Notes: generated from the sequence alone by a model not told the origin. A stretch of DNA of 64,000 nucleotides from Streptomyces venezuelae (GCF_008642275.1 NZ_CP029189.1:1-64000); one strand, 5' to 3'; shown: positions 8,228 to 30,629, counted from the stretch's first letter. Numbers and translations: made by a program.

Positions 8228-8875
8228 ATGCAGGACAAAGCGCGAGACCAAGCGCAGCAGGACGAATGGGCCGACGAAGTGCTGGCCTGGATGAGCTCCC
8301 AGGAGGAGATGGACCGGGCGCTGCGGGACGCACTGCGCCGCACGCCCAGCCAGCGGGAGGAGACGATCGCCCGGATGGCGGACGCCCTTCGCGGCGCGGC
8401 CCAGGGACTGACCATCCCCGGGTGCGCGGCGGCGGCCGGAGTTCCCGAGCGCATCCTGAACGAGTGGATGGAGATCGACGCCAGCTTCGCCACGGCGCTG
8501 CGTGCGGCGCACGCACTGGCCGAGGCGCACGGACTGAGACCGGGGGCGACACCCAGCCCGGCCGCGTTGCAGCTGATGCTGAACGCGATCCGCAAAGGGG
8601 CCGCCTGGCCGGCCGCGGCGACCCTCGTGGGCATCTCCGTGCGTGGGTTCAACCGCCTGCGCGCCGAGGCTCCGCCCGTGGGGGCCCTGATCGCGGCCGC
8701 CCAGCGGGCGCGCTCGATCCAGGCGGGTGCGGCGCGGCGGCGCAGACCTCCCAAGCAGGCGAGCCGCCGGGTCGGGTACCGGATCGTCCAGCTCGACGAC
8801 CCGCTCCTGTCCCCGGACAGCCGGCCGGACGAAGCCGCGGACGGGGCGAACGGCCGTTCCGCGCACAGCGACTGA
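8228..8875 (+). CDS. Unknown iron-regulated protein with repeated helix-turn-helix-like segments
   Basis: A 215-aa protein I do not recognise. It is helical and contains two segments resembling helix-turn-helix units: roughly residues 60-85 (LTIPGCAAAAGVPERILNEW) and 125-150 (AWPAAATLVGISVRGFNRLR). Each is followed by an alanine-rich helix. A basic stretch (RRRRPPK) follows, then an acidic tail. This recalls transposase/terminase-small-subunit-type DNA-binding repeats, but no catalytic motif is visible. The iron box 17 bp upstream puts it in the iron-starvation regulon and at the edge of the siderophore locus, so a DNA-binding regulatory role is a reasonable guess. The ATG at 8228 follows a GGGG ribosome-binding site. 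Confidence 0.7.
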   Translation: MQDKARDQAQQDEWADEVLAWMSSQEEMDRALRDALRRTPSQREETIARMADALRGAAQGLTIPGCAAAAGVPERILNEWMEIDASFATALRAAHALAEAHGLRPGATPSPAALQLMLNAIRKGAAWPAAATLVGISVRGFNRLRAEAPPVGALIAAAQRARSIQAGAARRRRPPKQASRRVGYRIVQLDDPLLSPDSRPDEAADGANGRSAHSD

Positions 8876-8934
8876 GCACCCGATCACACCGAGACCGAAT
8901 CCGAAGGGCGCCGCCTGCCCCACCTAGGTATTAC

Positions 8935-8953
8935 TTAGGTTAGGCTAAGCTAA
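8935..8953. promoter_or_regulatory. Iron box 3
   Basis: TTAGGTTAGGCTAAGCTAA keeps a perfect left half and a degenerate right half of the iron-box consensus. It lies about 100 bp before the isochorismatase-like gene and should control it together with argB. Confidence 0.8.
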
Positions 8954-9012
8954 GTAACGAATGAGGGGCTGGGCATCCTCCGCCCCTCGTCGAGCTCCGC
9001 GCGCCCGTTCAC

Positions 9013-9038
9013 CACCGGCGCTCCGCGCAGCGCCGGTG
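9013..9038 (+). promoter_or_regulatory. 5'-leader hairpin just before a Shine-Dalgarno sequence
   Basis: CACCGGCGCT (9013-9022) pairs perfectly with AGCGCCGGTG (9029-9038) around a 6-nt loop. The ribosome-binding site AAGGAG starts 2 nt later at 9041. The hairpin could tune translation of the isochorismatase-like gene, protect the mRNA end, or be chance in GC-rich DNA. Confidence 0.4.
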
Positions 9039-9054
9039 ACAAGGAGATCCAGCC

Positions 9055-9687
9055 GTGGGCCCTGTGACCATAGACCCTTATCCGATGCCCACCCAGGACC
9101 TCGTGCCGCGCTCCGTGGCGCCGTGGTCCGTCGACCCCGACCGGGCCGCTCTGCTGATACACAACATGCAGAACCACCTGCTCCGGCCCTTTTCCCGCGA
9201 CCGCCCACCCCTCGTGGACCTGATCGGCAACATCGCCGGCCTGCGCAGGTGCGCGCGCAGGCTCGGACTCCCGGTCGTCTTCAGCACCGTACCGGCGGGT
9301 GAGCGCCCCGAACAGCGGGGCCTCGCCGCCGAGATGGGGACCGAGCCGGCAGCGGACCGCGACGTGTCGGTCACCGAGGAACTGACCCCGCGCCGGGGGG
9401 AGCACGTGATCGCCAACGCGCGGCACAACGCCTTCCTCCGCAGCCACCTGGAGCGCATCCTGCGCACCTCGGGCCGGGACCAGCTGATCCTGTGCGGCGT
9501 GTTCGCCCACTCCGGCGTACTGCTCACCGCCGCGGACGCGTTCATGAACGACATCCAGCCGTTCGTCGTCGCCGACGCGGTGGCGGACACCTCCGCGGAG
9601 GAGCACGCGCTCGCCCTGCGCTGGACGGCCGCACGAGGCGCCGTCGTACACACCACCACGACCCTCATCGACGAACTGGAAGCCTGA
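9055..9687 (+). CDS. Isochorismatase-family protein with substituted catalytic residues (probable pseudoenzyme)
   Basis: A 210-aa paralogue of the functional isochorismatase DhbB encoded at 41.9 kb; the two share length and most motifs. Isochorismatases use an Asp in the LLxHDxQNYF strand as proton donor and a Lys in the LTKWxYSAF strand. Here the first motif reads [10 protein letters not shown], with Asn at residue 37, and the second reads [10 protein letters not shown], with Asn at 121 where DhbB has Lys123. The fold motif [12 protein letters not shown] is retained. Isochorismate hydrolysis is therefore not expected. It has no carrier domain. It starts with GTG after AAGGAG and lies 23 bp before argB under iron box 3. 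A scaffolding role, or a different chemistry, is possible. Confidence 0.88.
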   Translation: MGPVTIDPYPMPTQDLVPRSVAPWSVDPDRAALLIHNMQNHLLRPFSRDRPPLVDLIGNIAGLRRCARRLGLPVVFSTVPAGERPEQRGLAAEMGTEPAADRDVSVTEELTPRRGEHVIANARHNAFLRSHLERILRTSGRDQLILCGVFAHSGVLLTAADAFMNDIQPFVVADAVADTSAEEHALALRWTAARGAVVHTTTTLIDELEA

Positions 9688-9710
9688 ATGACGACCGCAC
9701 ACCCCACCCC

Positions 9711-10616
9711 ATGAGCGGACGGACCGCGCCGCGGGCGCGCACGCTCATCGAGGCACTGCCGTGGCTGGAGCGGTTCCAAGGGCGCACGGTCGTGGTCAAG
9801 TTCGGCGGCAACGCCATGGTGAACGAGGAGCTGAAGGCGGCCTTCGCCCAGGACGTGGTCTCCCTGCGCTACGCGGGGCTGCGACCGGTCGTCGTGCACG
9901 GGGGCGGCCCGCAGATCAGCGCGATGCTCGAACAGCTCGCGCTGGAGGTCCGGTTCGCGGCGGGGCTGCGGGTGACGACCCCCGCGGTGATGAACGTCGT
10001 CCGCATGGTGCTGGCCGGCCAGGTCCAGCGGGACATCGTCAACCTGATCAACCGTCACGGCGCCTTCGCCGTGGGGATGACCGGTGAGGACGCCCGCACC
10101 CTGTCCGCCGTCCGGCGGCCGGCCCTGGTGGACGGCGCCGAGGTGGACATCGGCCTGGTGGGCGAGATCGTGCACGTCGACCCCGAGACCGTACGGGGGC
10201 TGCTGGAGCGCGGCCGCATCCCGGTGATCTCCCCCATCGCCCGGGGGGCCGGGGACGACGACGTCTACAACATCAACGCGGACCTCGCGGCCGCCGCCCT
10301 CGCCGAGGCCCTGGACGCCGAGAAGCTCGTGATGCTCACCGACGTCGCGGGCCTCTACGCGGACTGGCCGCACAGCACGGAGATCATCGACCGGCTCACG
10401 GCCACCGAACTGGCCCACATGCTCCCGTCGATGGCGGGAGGCATGGTGCCCAAGATGGAGGGCTGCCTGCGTGCGGTGCGCTCCGGTGTGCGGATGGCAC
10501 ACGTCCTGGACGGCAGGGTCCCGCACGCCCTGGTCCTGGAGGTCTTCGCCGACGAGCACACCGGCACCACGGTGGTGCCCGACGGCCCGCCCGACGGGGA
10601 GCACCTCCTCCACTGA
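9711..10616 (+). CDS. argB: N-acetylglutamate kinase (ArgB) paralogue in the siderophore cluster
   Basis: A 301-aa acetylglutamate kinase that phosphorylates N-acetyl-L-glutamate in the route to ornithine and arginine. The amino-acid-kinase motifs are intact: KFGGNAM near residue 30, [14 protein letters not shown]-like [20 protein letters not shown], and [10 protein letters not shown]. The N-terminal helix preceding the core ([11 protein letters not shown]), which in arginine-sensitive kinases builds the hexamer and transmits feedback, is present, so loss of feedback cannot be assumed. It follows the isochorismatase-like gene by 23 bp and shares iron box 3. In this locus it most likely raises ornithine supply for the ornithine-derived residues of the siderophore when iron is scarce. 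The ATG at 9711 was chosen because the usual ArgB N-terminus begins just after it. Confidence 0.92.
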   Translation: MSGRTAPRARTLIEALPWLERFQGRTVVVKFGGNAMVNEELKAAFAQDVVSLRYAGLRPVVVHGGGPQISAMLEQLALEVRFAAGLRVTTPAVMNVVRMVLAGQVQRDIVNLINRHGAFAVGMTGEDARTLSAVRRPALVDGAEVDIGLVGEIVHVDPETVRGLLERGRIPVISPIARGAGDDDVYNINADLAAAALAEALDAEKLVMLTDVAGLYADWPHSTEIIDRLTATELAHMLPSMAGGMVPKMEGCLRAVRSGVRMAHVLDGRVPHALVLEVFADEHTGTTVVPDGPPDGEHLLH

Positions 10617-10619
10617 ACC

Positions 10620-10647
10620 GGGAGGGCCGGCCTGCCACGGCCCTCCC
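10620..10647 (+). terminator. Hairpin terminator after argB
   Basis: GGGAGGGCCG (10620-10629) pairs with CGGCCCTCCC (10638-10647) around an 8-nt loop, beginning 3 bp after the argB stop codon. It separates argB from the next iron-box promoter. Confidence 0.7.
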
Positions 10648-10749
10648 CCCTCCGCACCCCGGCGCCGACAGGCTCCGGGGCCGTCCGTGTGCCCAACTCC
10701 GGCCGTCGCAGAACCGGTTGCGGCCGTACGAAACGGTCGCCGGTCCAAC

Positions 10750-10795
10750 TTGACAGCTTCCGGCCTGTCAGAGATGTTAGGCCAGCCTTACCTAA
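10750..10795 (+). promoter_or_regulatory. Promoter with iron box 4 for the hydroxyornithine operon
   Basis: A consensus -35 hexamer TTGACA (10750-10755) is followed about 17-18 bp later by a possible -10 near 10773-10779. Iron box TTAGGCCAGCCTTACCTAA (10777-10795) overlaps the -10 side, as expected for repression by Fe-DmdR1. The monooxygenase start is at 10821. Confidence 0.7.
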
Positions 10796-10820
10796 CCAAA
10801 TAGGGTAGGACCGAGGAAGG

Positions 10821-12224
10821 ATGGGCATGTCCGCACCGCACGCGAGCTCCACACCCGGGGACGCTCTCCCGGACATCAGGGACCTGGTGGGCATCGGCTT
10901 CGGGCCGGCCAACCTGGCCCTGGCGATAGCGATCCGGGAGCACAACGGCCGACGCGCCGCCGGCGAGACGATCCAGGCCTCGTTCATCGAGCGCCAGGAC
11001 GACTTCGGATGGCACCAGGGCATGCTCCTCGAAGGGGCCACCATGCAGGTCTCCTTCCTGAAGGACCTGGTGACGATGCGCAATCCCGGGAGCTCCTTCA
11101 GCTTCCTGCACTACCTGCAGGACCGGGACCGGCTGGCCGACTTCATCAACCAGAAGTCCTTCTTCCCCACCCGCCTGGAGTTCCACGACTACTTCCGCTG
11201 GTGCGCCGCCTCGTTCAGCGGGCTGGTCGACTACGCGACCGAGGCCGTCGAGGTGCGCCCGGCGGGTCCGGCCGGCGCCGCGGACCACCTGGACGTCATC
11301 ACCCGGCCCGCGTCCGGCGGCGGACCCCTGCGCGCCACCCGCACCCGCAACCTCGTGCTCGGGACCGGGCTGCGCCCCCGCGTCCCGGACGGGATCACCC
11401 TCGGCCCGCACATCTGGCACAACCGCGACCTGCTGCACCGCGCAACGGAACTGACGGTCCGTCCGCACCGCCGGTTCGCCGTCGTGGGCGCCGGGCAGTC
11501 CGCCGCCGAGACCGCCGACCATCTGCACCGGACCTTCCCGGACGCCGAGGTCTGCGCCGTGTTCACCCGGTACGGGTACAGCCCGGCCGACGACAGCCCG
11601 TTCGCCAACCGGATCTTCGACCCGGCTGCCGTCGACGAGTTCTTCGGCGCCCCGGAGGAAGTGAAGCGGCAGCTCATCGGCTACCACGCCAACACCAACT
11701 ACGCGGTGGTGGACGGCGATCTGATCGAACAGCTCTACCGGACCGTCTACCAGGAGAAGGTCGCCGGCACCGAACGGCTGCGCGTCATGAACGCGACCGC
11801 CCTGACCACCGTGGAGGAACTCCCGGACGGCGCGCGGGCCGTGGTGCGCTCCCTGACCACGGGAGAGTCCCTCACCCTCGACTGCGACGCGGTGGTGCTG
11901 GCCACCGGGTACCGTCCCACCGAGCCGGCGGAGCTGCTCGGCGACCTGGCCGGGGAGTGCCTCACGGACGGGCAGGGCAGGCTGCGCGTGGGCCGCGACC
12001 ACCGGGTGGAGACCACCGACCGCGTCCGGGCCGGCATCTACGTCCAGGGCGCCGCCGCCGAGCACACCCACGGCATCACCGCCTCGCTGCTGTCCACGCT
12101 GGCCGTGCGTTCCGGCGAGATCTGCGACTCCCTGCTGCTGCGCGTCGCCGAGCGCGAGGTGCGGGCCCGGCTTGCGACCAGGGCGGCGACCGTCGCCGAG
12201 GGCGTCCCCGCCCACCGGGGCTGA
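10821..12224 (+). CDS. L-ornithine N5-monooxygenase (siderophore hydroxylase)
   Basis: A 467-aa flavin-dependent N-hydroxylating monooxygenase of the SidA/PvdA/CchB family. It converts L-ornithine to N5-hydroxy-L-ornithine with FAD, NADPH and O2. Visible motifs are the FAD site GIGFGPAN near residue 24, the substrate region KDLVTMRNP, the NADPH site GAGQSAAE and the late ATGYRPT motif. KDLVT.R.P is the pattern of ornithine rather than lysine hydroxylases. The ATG at 10821 has a GAGGAAGG ribosome-binding site. It is the first gene of an iron-box-4 operon with the condensation-like and MbtH-like genes. The last NRPS module carries the hydroxyornithine specificity code, so this enzyme supplies that building block. 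Confidence 0.95.
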   Translation: MGMSAPHASSTPGDALPDIRDLVGIGFGPANLALAIAIREHNGRRAAGETIQASFIERQDDFGWHQGMLLEGATMQVSFLKDLVTMRNPGSSFSFLHYLQDRDRLADFINQKSFFPTRLEFHDYFRWCAASFSGLVDYATEAVEVRPAGPAGAADHLDVITRPASGGGPLRATRTRNLVLGTGLRPRVPDGITLGPHIWHNRDLLHRATELTVRPHRRFAVVGAGQSAAETADHLHRTFPDAEVCAVFTRYGYSPADDSPFANRIFDPAAVDEFFGAPEEVKRQLIGYHANTNYAVVDGDLIEQLYRTVYQEKVAGTERLRVMNATALTTVEELPDGARAVVRSLTTGESLTLDCDAVVLATGYRPTEPAELLGDLAGECLTDGQGRLRVGRDHRVETTDRVRAGIYVQGAAAEHTHGITASLLSTLAVRSGEICDSLLLRVAEREVRARLATRAATVAEGVPAHRG

Positions 12225-12230
12225 GCGGCC

Positions 12231-13556
12231 GTGCCGCGCACCGAACCCCCGGCACCCGCCGGGCCGCCCGGACTCACCGCGGCGCAGGCGCACATCCTGG
12301 CGGCGCAGAGCGCGGATCCCTCGTACGCCGGGCACAACGTAGGCCAGTACATCGAGCTCTTCGGCCCGATCGACACGGCCGCGCTCGACGAGGCCGTGCG
12401 GCGCACCCTCGACGAGGCGCCCTGGCTGCGCCCGCGGCCGACGACCCGGGACGGCGGCCTGCCGCGCCTGGACACCTCCGCGGCGGCCGACCCGGTGGGC
12501 GCCGCCGTCGATCTGGTGCGCGGCCAGCTCGCCTGCCCGCCCCGGCCCGAGCTGCTCACCGCCCCGGGGGGTACCGGCCTCGCACCCGGCCTGGCCGGCG
12601 CCCTGCTCGTCACCGCCGGTCCCGAACACCACCTGCTGGTGCAGTACTTCCACCTGCTGGCCGTCGACGGGTACGGGGTGGCGCTGCTCGGCCGGCGGAT
12701 CGCCGAGGTCTACACGGCCCTGGTGCGCGGCCGCCCGCCCGGCCCCACCCCCTTCGCGCCGGTCTCCGTACTGGCCGACGCGGACCGCGCCTACACCGGC
12801 TCGCCGGCGCAGGCCGCGGACCAGGAGTACTGGACCCGGCGGTACGCCGACCGCCCCGCGCCCGTGTCCCCCGCCGGCCGGGCGGCACCGGCCCAGGACA
12901 CCACGCGGCGGCACACCGTGCACCTCGGCGCGGCGGACGGCGCGGCCCTGCGCGCCACCGCCCGCTCCGCGCACGTCACCTGGGCCGAGGCCGTGCTCGC
13001 CGCGACGGCGGTACGGGTGACCGCGCACACCGGCGCGCGCGAGGCGGTCCTCGCCGTGTACGTGACGGCGCGGACCGGCCCGGGGACGCTGCGGGTGCCC
13101 GGTACAGCGGTGAACGTCCTGCCGGTGCGGCTGCCGGTCCGGGGGGCGGACACCTTCCGGTCGCGGCTGCGCGCGGCGGCCGGCGAGCTGGCCCTGCTCC
13201 GCCGTCACCAGCGGCTGCGCGGCGAGGAACTGGCGCGCGAGGTGTGGCCGGAGTACGGCGGCGGCCGGGTCCCCGGGCCACTGGTCAACCTGCGCCCGTT
13301 CGACACGGAGCTGGACTTCGCCGGCATCCGCGGCCGGGTCGTCAGCCTCGCCTCCGGGCCGGTCGACGACCTGTCGGTGTCCGCCGCACCGGGCTCGGAC
13401 GGGCGGCTGCGCCTGGACTTCGACGTGAACCCGGCGCTCTACGAGGCGGCCGAACCGGCCCGGTTCGCGGGCCTGTTCACGGAGCACCTGGCGGCGCTCT
13501 GCCGCGCCCCCGACGTGCCGGTCGCCTCCCTGCCGGCCGCCCCCTCCCACCCCTGA
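12231..13556 (+). CDS. Free-standing condensation-domain protein with a broken active site
   Basis: A 441-aa protein equivalent to a single NRPS condensation domain. It is clearly homologous to the starter C domain at the N-terminus of the large NRPS in this cluster: NVGQYIE against NVGQYVE, and matching segments through GPVDDL. Where the starter domain has HHIVLDA, this protein aligns as HLLAVDG (His141, Leu142). The second, catalytic His of HHxxxDG is therefore replaced by Leu while the structural Asp and Gly remain. Normal condensation is not expected. It begins with GTG 6 bp after the monooxygenase stop, so the two are tightly coupled. A docking or chaperone role for the assembly line, or unusual chemistry, are the options. 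Confidence 0.85.
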   Translation: MPRTEPPAPAGPPGLTAAQAHILAAQSADPSYAGHNVGQYIELFGPIDTAALDEAVRRTLDEAPWLRPRPTTRDGGLPRLDTSAAADPVGAAVDLVRGQLACPPRPELLTAPGGTGLAPGLAGALLVTAGPEHHLLVQYFHLLAVDGYGVALLGRRIAEVYTALVRGRPPGPTPFAPVSVLADADRAYTGSPAQAADQEYWTRRYADRPAPVSPAGRAAPAQDTTRRHTVHLGAADGAALRATARSAHVTWAEAVLAATAVRVTAHTGAREAVLAVYVTARTGPGTLRVPGTAVNVLPVRLPVRGADTFRSRLRAAAGELALLRRHQRLRGEELAREVWPEYGGGRVPGPLVNLRPFDTELDFAGIRGRVVSLASGPVDDLSVSAAPGSDGRLRLDFDVNPALYEAAEPARFAGLFTEHLAALCRAPDVPVASLPAAPSHP

Positions 13557-13605
13557 CCCCATCCCCGAACCGACCGTCCCGGTCATCACCCCAAGGAGAG
13601 ACACC

Positions 13606-13812
13606 ATGGCCACCAACCCCTTCGAGGACGACGACGCCCGCTACTTCGTGCTCGTGAACCATGAGAACCAGCACTCGCTCTGGCCCGCCTTCGCGGAGGT
13701 GCCCGCGGGCTGGACCGTCGTGCACGGCGAGGACAGCCGGGAGGGCTGCGCCGCGTACACGGAGGCGCACTGGACCGACATGCGGCCCGCCAGCCTGGTC
13801 GCCAGGAGCTGA
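13606..13812 (+). CDS. mbtH: MbtH-like protein
   Basis: A 68-aa MbtH-family protein, the small chaperone that binds and activates NRPS adenylation domains. Family landmarks are NPFEDD at the start, [28 protein letters not shown] and the ending WTDMRPASL, including the conserved tryptophans. The length is normal. It follows the condensation-like gene by 50 bp with an AAGGAGAG ribosome-binding site and ends the iron-box-4 operon. It presumably serves the two NRPS proteins encoded downstream; no second MbtH gene is seen in the window. Confidence 0.97.
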   Translation: MATNPFEDDDARYFVLVNHENQHSLWPAFAEVPAGWTVVHGEDSREGCAAYTEAHWTDMRPASLVARS

Positions 13813-13814
13813 TC

Positions 13815-13885
13815 CAGGGGGCCGTCCGGCCCCCTGCGGTCCCACGCGCGGGGCCGGACCGGAGACGTGCTCCGGTCCGGCCCCG
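13815..13885. terminator. Two tandem hairpins between convergent genes
   Basis: CAGGGGGCC (13815-13823) pairs with GGCCCCCTG (13828-13836). A second, perfect 16-bp stem (13849-13864 with 13870-13885) has a 5-nt loop. They lie between the MbtH-like gene and the convergent GNAT gene and can terminate both directions. Confidence 0.75.
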
Positions 13886-13906
13886 GTCGTGTGGGGACCG
13901 TACGGT

Positions 13907-14404
13907 TCACAGCCTCCGGGAGAGCACCTCGGAGCCGCGTGCGGGGTCCAGCGCCCCCGCCCAGGCCGCCGGCACCCGTCCCGGACCGGCAGGCAGGAAG
14001 CCGTGCCGGCGGAAGAACGCCGCGCCACTCGTGGTCGCTGTGAAGACCTCCCGTACGAGGCGGCTTCCGGCGTCGGCGAGCGCCGCGCGCAGCAGGGCCG
14101 CGCCCAGCCCCTGGCCCTGGTTCCCCGGAGCCACACAGAAGTTGTAGAGCACGGCGGCGCCCTCCCCCTCGTCGCTCAGGGCGAGAGCGCCCAGGACCGT
14201 GCCGCGGCCGCGACCGGTCGCGAGGAGGAACTCCCCGGCGTGCGCCAGGTAGTGGTCGATGCTGCGCGGACGCAGGGCACCGGAGCGGGTGAAGGGCAGT
14301 GAGAGGGCGTGCAGGGCGGGGGCGTCGTGCAGACGCGCCCGTCGGACCAGCGGCGGGAGGCCGTCCGTGCCGTGCAGCGGGGGGCGGGGGGTGGCGGCAG
14401 TCAT
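13907..14404 (-). CDS. GNAT acetyltransferase resembling short-form N-acetylglutamate synthase
   Basis: About 165 aa, a single GNAT domain. The order VRRAR.HDAPAL, EFLLA, GALAL, VAPGNQGQGLGAALL, and the end REVFTATTSGAAFFRRHGF resembles the short actinobacterial N-acetylglutamate synthase that starts ornithine/arginine synthesis. It has its own iron box directly upstream. Together with the argB paralogue it would supply the first two steps towards ornithine under iron limitation. An alternative is N-acetylation of hydroxyornithine or another small amine. The start could be GTG 14407 or ATG 14404; the iron box begins only 8 bp before the ATG and no ribosome-binding site is visible between, so the mRNA may be leaderless. 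Confidence 0.72.
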   Translation of the reverse strand: MTAATPRPPLHGTDGLPPLVRRARLHDAPALHALSLPFTRSGALRPRSIDHYLAHAGEFLLATGRGRGTVLGALALSDEGEGAAVLYNFCVAPGNQGQGLGAALLRAALADAGSRLVREVFTATTSGAAFFRRHGFLPAGPGRVPAAWAGALDPARGSEVLSRRL

Positions 14405-14411
14405 CACGAAC

Positions 14412-14430
14412 TTAGGTTAGCCTTCCCTAA
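14412..14430. promoter_or_regulatory. Iron box 5
   Basis: TTAGGTTAGCCTTCCCTAA matches the iron-box consensus with one weak half-site base. It directly abuts the start of the minus-strand GNAT gene. Confidence 0.8.
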
Positions 14431-14542
14431 GTTGAGCTGCAATTCCGCCTCGCGTCCCAACGCATCACACGCAGAGGCCAGTTCATCCAAGCGGCAGCCA
14501 CATGTTCACCACACCCGGCTTGACGTGCACCTTCGCATTTAG

Positions 14543-14561
14543 TTAGGTAAGCCTTACCTAA
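14543..14561. promoter_or_regulatory. Iron box 6 (perfect palindrome)
   Basis: TTAGGTAAGCCTTACCTAA has perfect 9-bp arms around a central C. It lies 53 bp before the aryl carrier protein gene and probably controls the whole carrier-exporter-NRPS unit. Confidence 0.92.
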
Positions 14562-14614
14562 TGGAATGCTGGATGCCGCCGCCTCCCCCGACCCCCCGAG
14601 GAGAGAGTCACTCC

Positions 14615-14854
14615 ATGTCCACCGCCCCGTCCTTCACGCTCGACCGGCTGGTCCGCGATGTAGCCGACGTGCTCTACACGGAGCCCTCCGACGTCTCCCT
14701 GGAGGAGGACCTGCTGGACCAGGGTCTCGACTCCATCCGGCTGATGTCGCTCGTCGAGAAGTGGCGGGCCGAAGGCGCCCGCGTCAGCTTCGTGGACCTC
14801 GCCGAACGGCCCACCCTGCGCCAGTGGGCCGAGCTGCTCACGACCGCCCCCTGA
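14615..14854 (+). CDS. Free-standing aryl carrier protein for 2,3-dihydroxybenzoate
   Basis: A 79-aa phosphopantetheine carrier protein. The attachment motif DQGLDSIRLMSL (Ser near residue 42) closely matches the aryl carrier domain of EntB/DhbB (D.GLDS.R.M.L) rather than peptidyl carriers, which read GGHS or GGDS. In most catechol siderophore systems this carrier is the C-terminal domain of the isochorismatase; the DhbB here lacks it, so this protein fills the gap. DhbE would load DHB onto it and the starter condensation domain of the large NRPS would use it. The ATG at 14615 has a GAGGAGAGAG ribosome-binding site. The MFS exporter gene begins 40 bp downstream. Confidence 0.93.
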   Translation: MSTAPSFTLDRLVRDVADVLYTEPSDVSLEEDLLDQGLDSIRLMSLVEKWRAEGARVSFVDLAERPTLRQWAELLTTAP

Positions 14855-14894
14855 TCCCCGCCCCTCCCCACACCTGCCCGCCCCGGAGCCTGCC

Positions 14895-16226
14895 GTGCCT
14901 CTGCGTGACTTCGTCATAGACATCGAACCCCTGCGCACCAGCAGGGACTTCCGCGCCATCTTCATCGCCCGCGTGGTGTCCCTGTTCGGCCTCGGCATGG
15001 CGACGGTGGCCCTGTCCGCCCAGGTGTACGGACTGACGCGCTCGACCTTCGACGTCGCCGTCGCCAGCATGATCATGAGCGTCACCGTGCTGCTCGGCTC
15101 GCTCTGGGGCGGTGTCATGGCCGACCGGACCGACCGCCGGCGCCTGATCGTGTGTGCCCGCGGCGCCGCCGCCCTCGCGTTCGCCGGCCTCGCCGTGAAC
15201 GCGATGCTGCCCGACCCCACCCTGTGGGGCATCTACGTGTGCGTCGCCTGGGACGGCCTGGCCACCGGTGTCAGCGTGACGGCCCTGATGGCAGTCGCCC
15301 CGACGCTCGTCCGCCCCGACCAGCTCCCGGCCGCGGGCGCACTCATCTCACTGACCGGTGAGATCGGCTCCGTCAGCGCGCCCTTCCTGGGCGGTGTGCT
15401 CCTGGCGCTGTGGGGGCCCGGCCCCGTCTTCGCCTTCACCGCCGTCACCACGGCCGTCACCACGCTCCTGATCTCCCGGATCCGGCCCCTGCCGCCGGTC
15501 AAGGACGACGAGGACGACGAGGAGTACGGCGCCGACAGCGGGTCCCTGCTGGTCGCCTTCAAGTACGCGGTGCGCAACCGCGTCGTCGGCGGACTGCTCG
15601 CACTCGGCGGCGTGATGGCCCTCTTCAACCTCCCGGTCGTCCTCTTCCCGGAGATGGTCGACCGGCAGTTCCACGGCGGCGAGGTCATGCTCGGCCTCCT
15701 CTACACCGCCCCCGCGGTCGGCGCCGTCGCCGTCTCCGCCACGAGCGGCTGGCTGACCCGGGCCGCCCGGCCCGGCCGGCTGCTGATCGTCGCGGCGTTC
15801 ACGGGCGGTCTGTCCGCCATCGGCTTCGGCCTCAGTGGCAGCATCTGGGTCGCCTTCGCGATGCTCGCCGTCGGCGGCGCCGCCGGAACGGTGTACGAGA
15901 TCCTCGAATACGCCCTCGTCCAGCACAGCACCCCGGACCGGCTGCGCGGCCGCATCGTCAGCGTCATCACCACCCAGGGCACGACCGGAGGCGTCGTCGG
16001 CGACGTCGAGATCGCGGCCCTCGCCCGCTGGTTCAGCCCCGGTGGCGCGGCCGTCGTCAACGGCGCGATCTGCGCCGTCGCCGCCCTCGCCGTGGCGATC
16101 GCCGTACCGGGCCTGCGCAGGGCCACCCTCCCCCGCGAGGAGCGGGACGAGGAGGGCGGGCCCGACGACGGGCCCGGGCCCGGCCCCGCCGCCGCGGGCC
16201 TGCAGCCCGCCGCCCCCTCCGCCTGA
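14895..16226 (+). CDS. MFS siderophore exporter (EntS-like)
   Basis: A 443-aa major-facilitator transporter with about twelve hydrophobic segments. The loop 2-3 motif GGVMADRTDRRRL is intact. Overall it resembles the EntS enterobactin exporter and related actinobacterial catechol-siderophore pumps: an SRDFRAIFIAR opening, a long acidic central loop (KDDEDDEEYG), and a C-terminal half with RLRGRIVSV. It sits between the aryl carrier gene and the first NRPS gene under the same iron box, so it most likely exports the finished siderophore. The GTG at 14895 was chosen because the predicted cytoplasmic N-terminus starts there. The proline/glycine-rich tail after residue 420 is non-conserved. Confidence 0.88.
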   Translation: MPLRDFVIDIEPLRTSRDFRAIFIARVVSLFGLGMATVALSAQVYGLTRSTFDVAVASMIMSVTVLLGSLWGGVMADRTDRRRLIVCARGAAALAFAGLAVNAMLPDPTLWGIYVCVAWDGLATGVSVTALMAVAPTLVRPDQLPAAGALISLTGEIGSVSAPFLGGVLLALWGPGPVFAFTAVTTAVTTLLISRIRPLPPVKDDEDDEEYGADSGSLLVAFKYAVRNRVVGGLLALGGVMALFNLPVVLFPEMVDRQFHGGEVMLGLLYTAPAVGAVAVSATSGWLTRAARPGRLLIVAAFTGGLSAIGFGLSGSIWVAFAMLAVGGAAGTVYEILEYALVQHSTPDRLRGRIVSVITTQGTTGGVVGDVEIAALARWFSPGGAAVVNGAICAVAALAVAIAVPGLRRATLPREERDEEGGPDDGPGPGPAAAGLQPAAPSA

Positions 16227-16328
16227 CGGGTCTGCCGGGTCTCCCCCGCCCGCAGGCCCCCGTATCCCGTCGACCTCCCCCGGCCGGTCCCGCCACCGGC
16301 AAGGGACCCGCAGCGAATCTGGAGCACG

Positions 16329-30625
<14,297 letters not shown>

Positions 30626-30629
<4 letters not shown>

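Noticed and set aside
9711..10616. ArgB paralogue as a feedback-insensitive enzyme
   Set aside because: The N-terminal helix associated with arginine inhibition is present, so resistance cannot be claimed from sequence.
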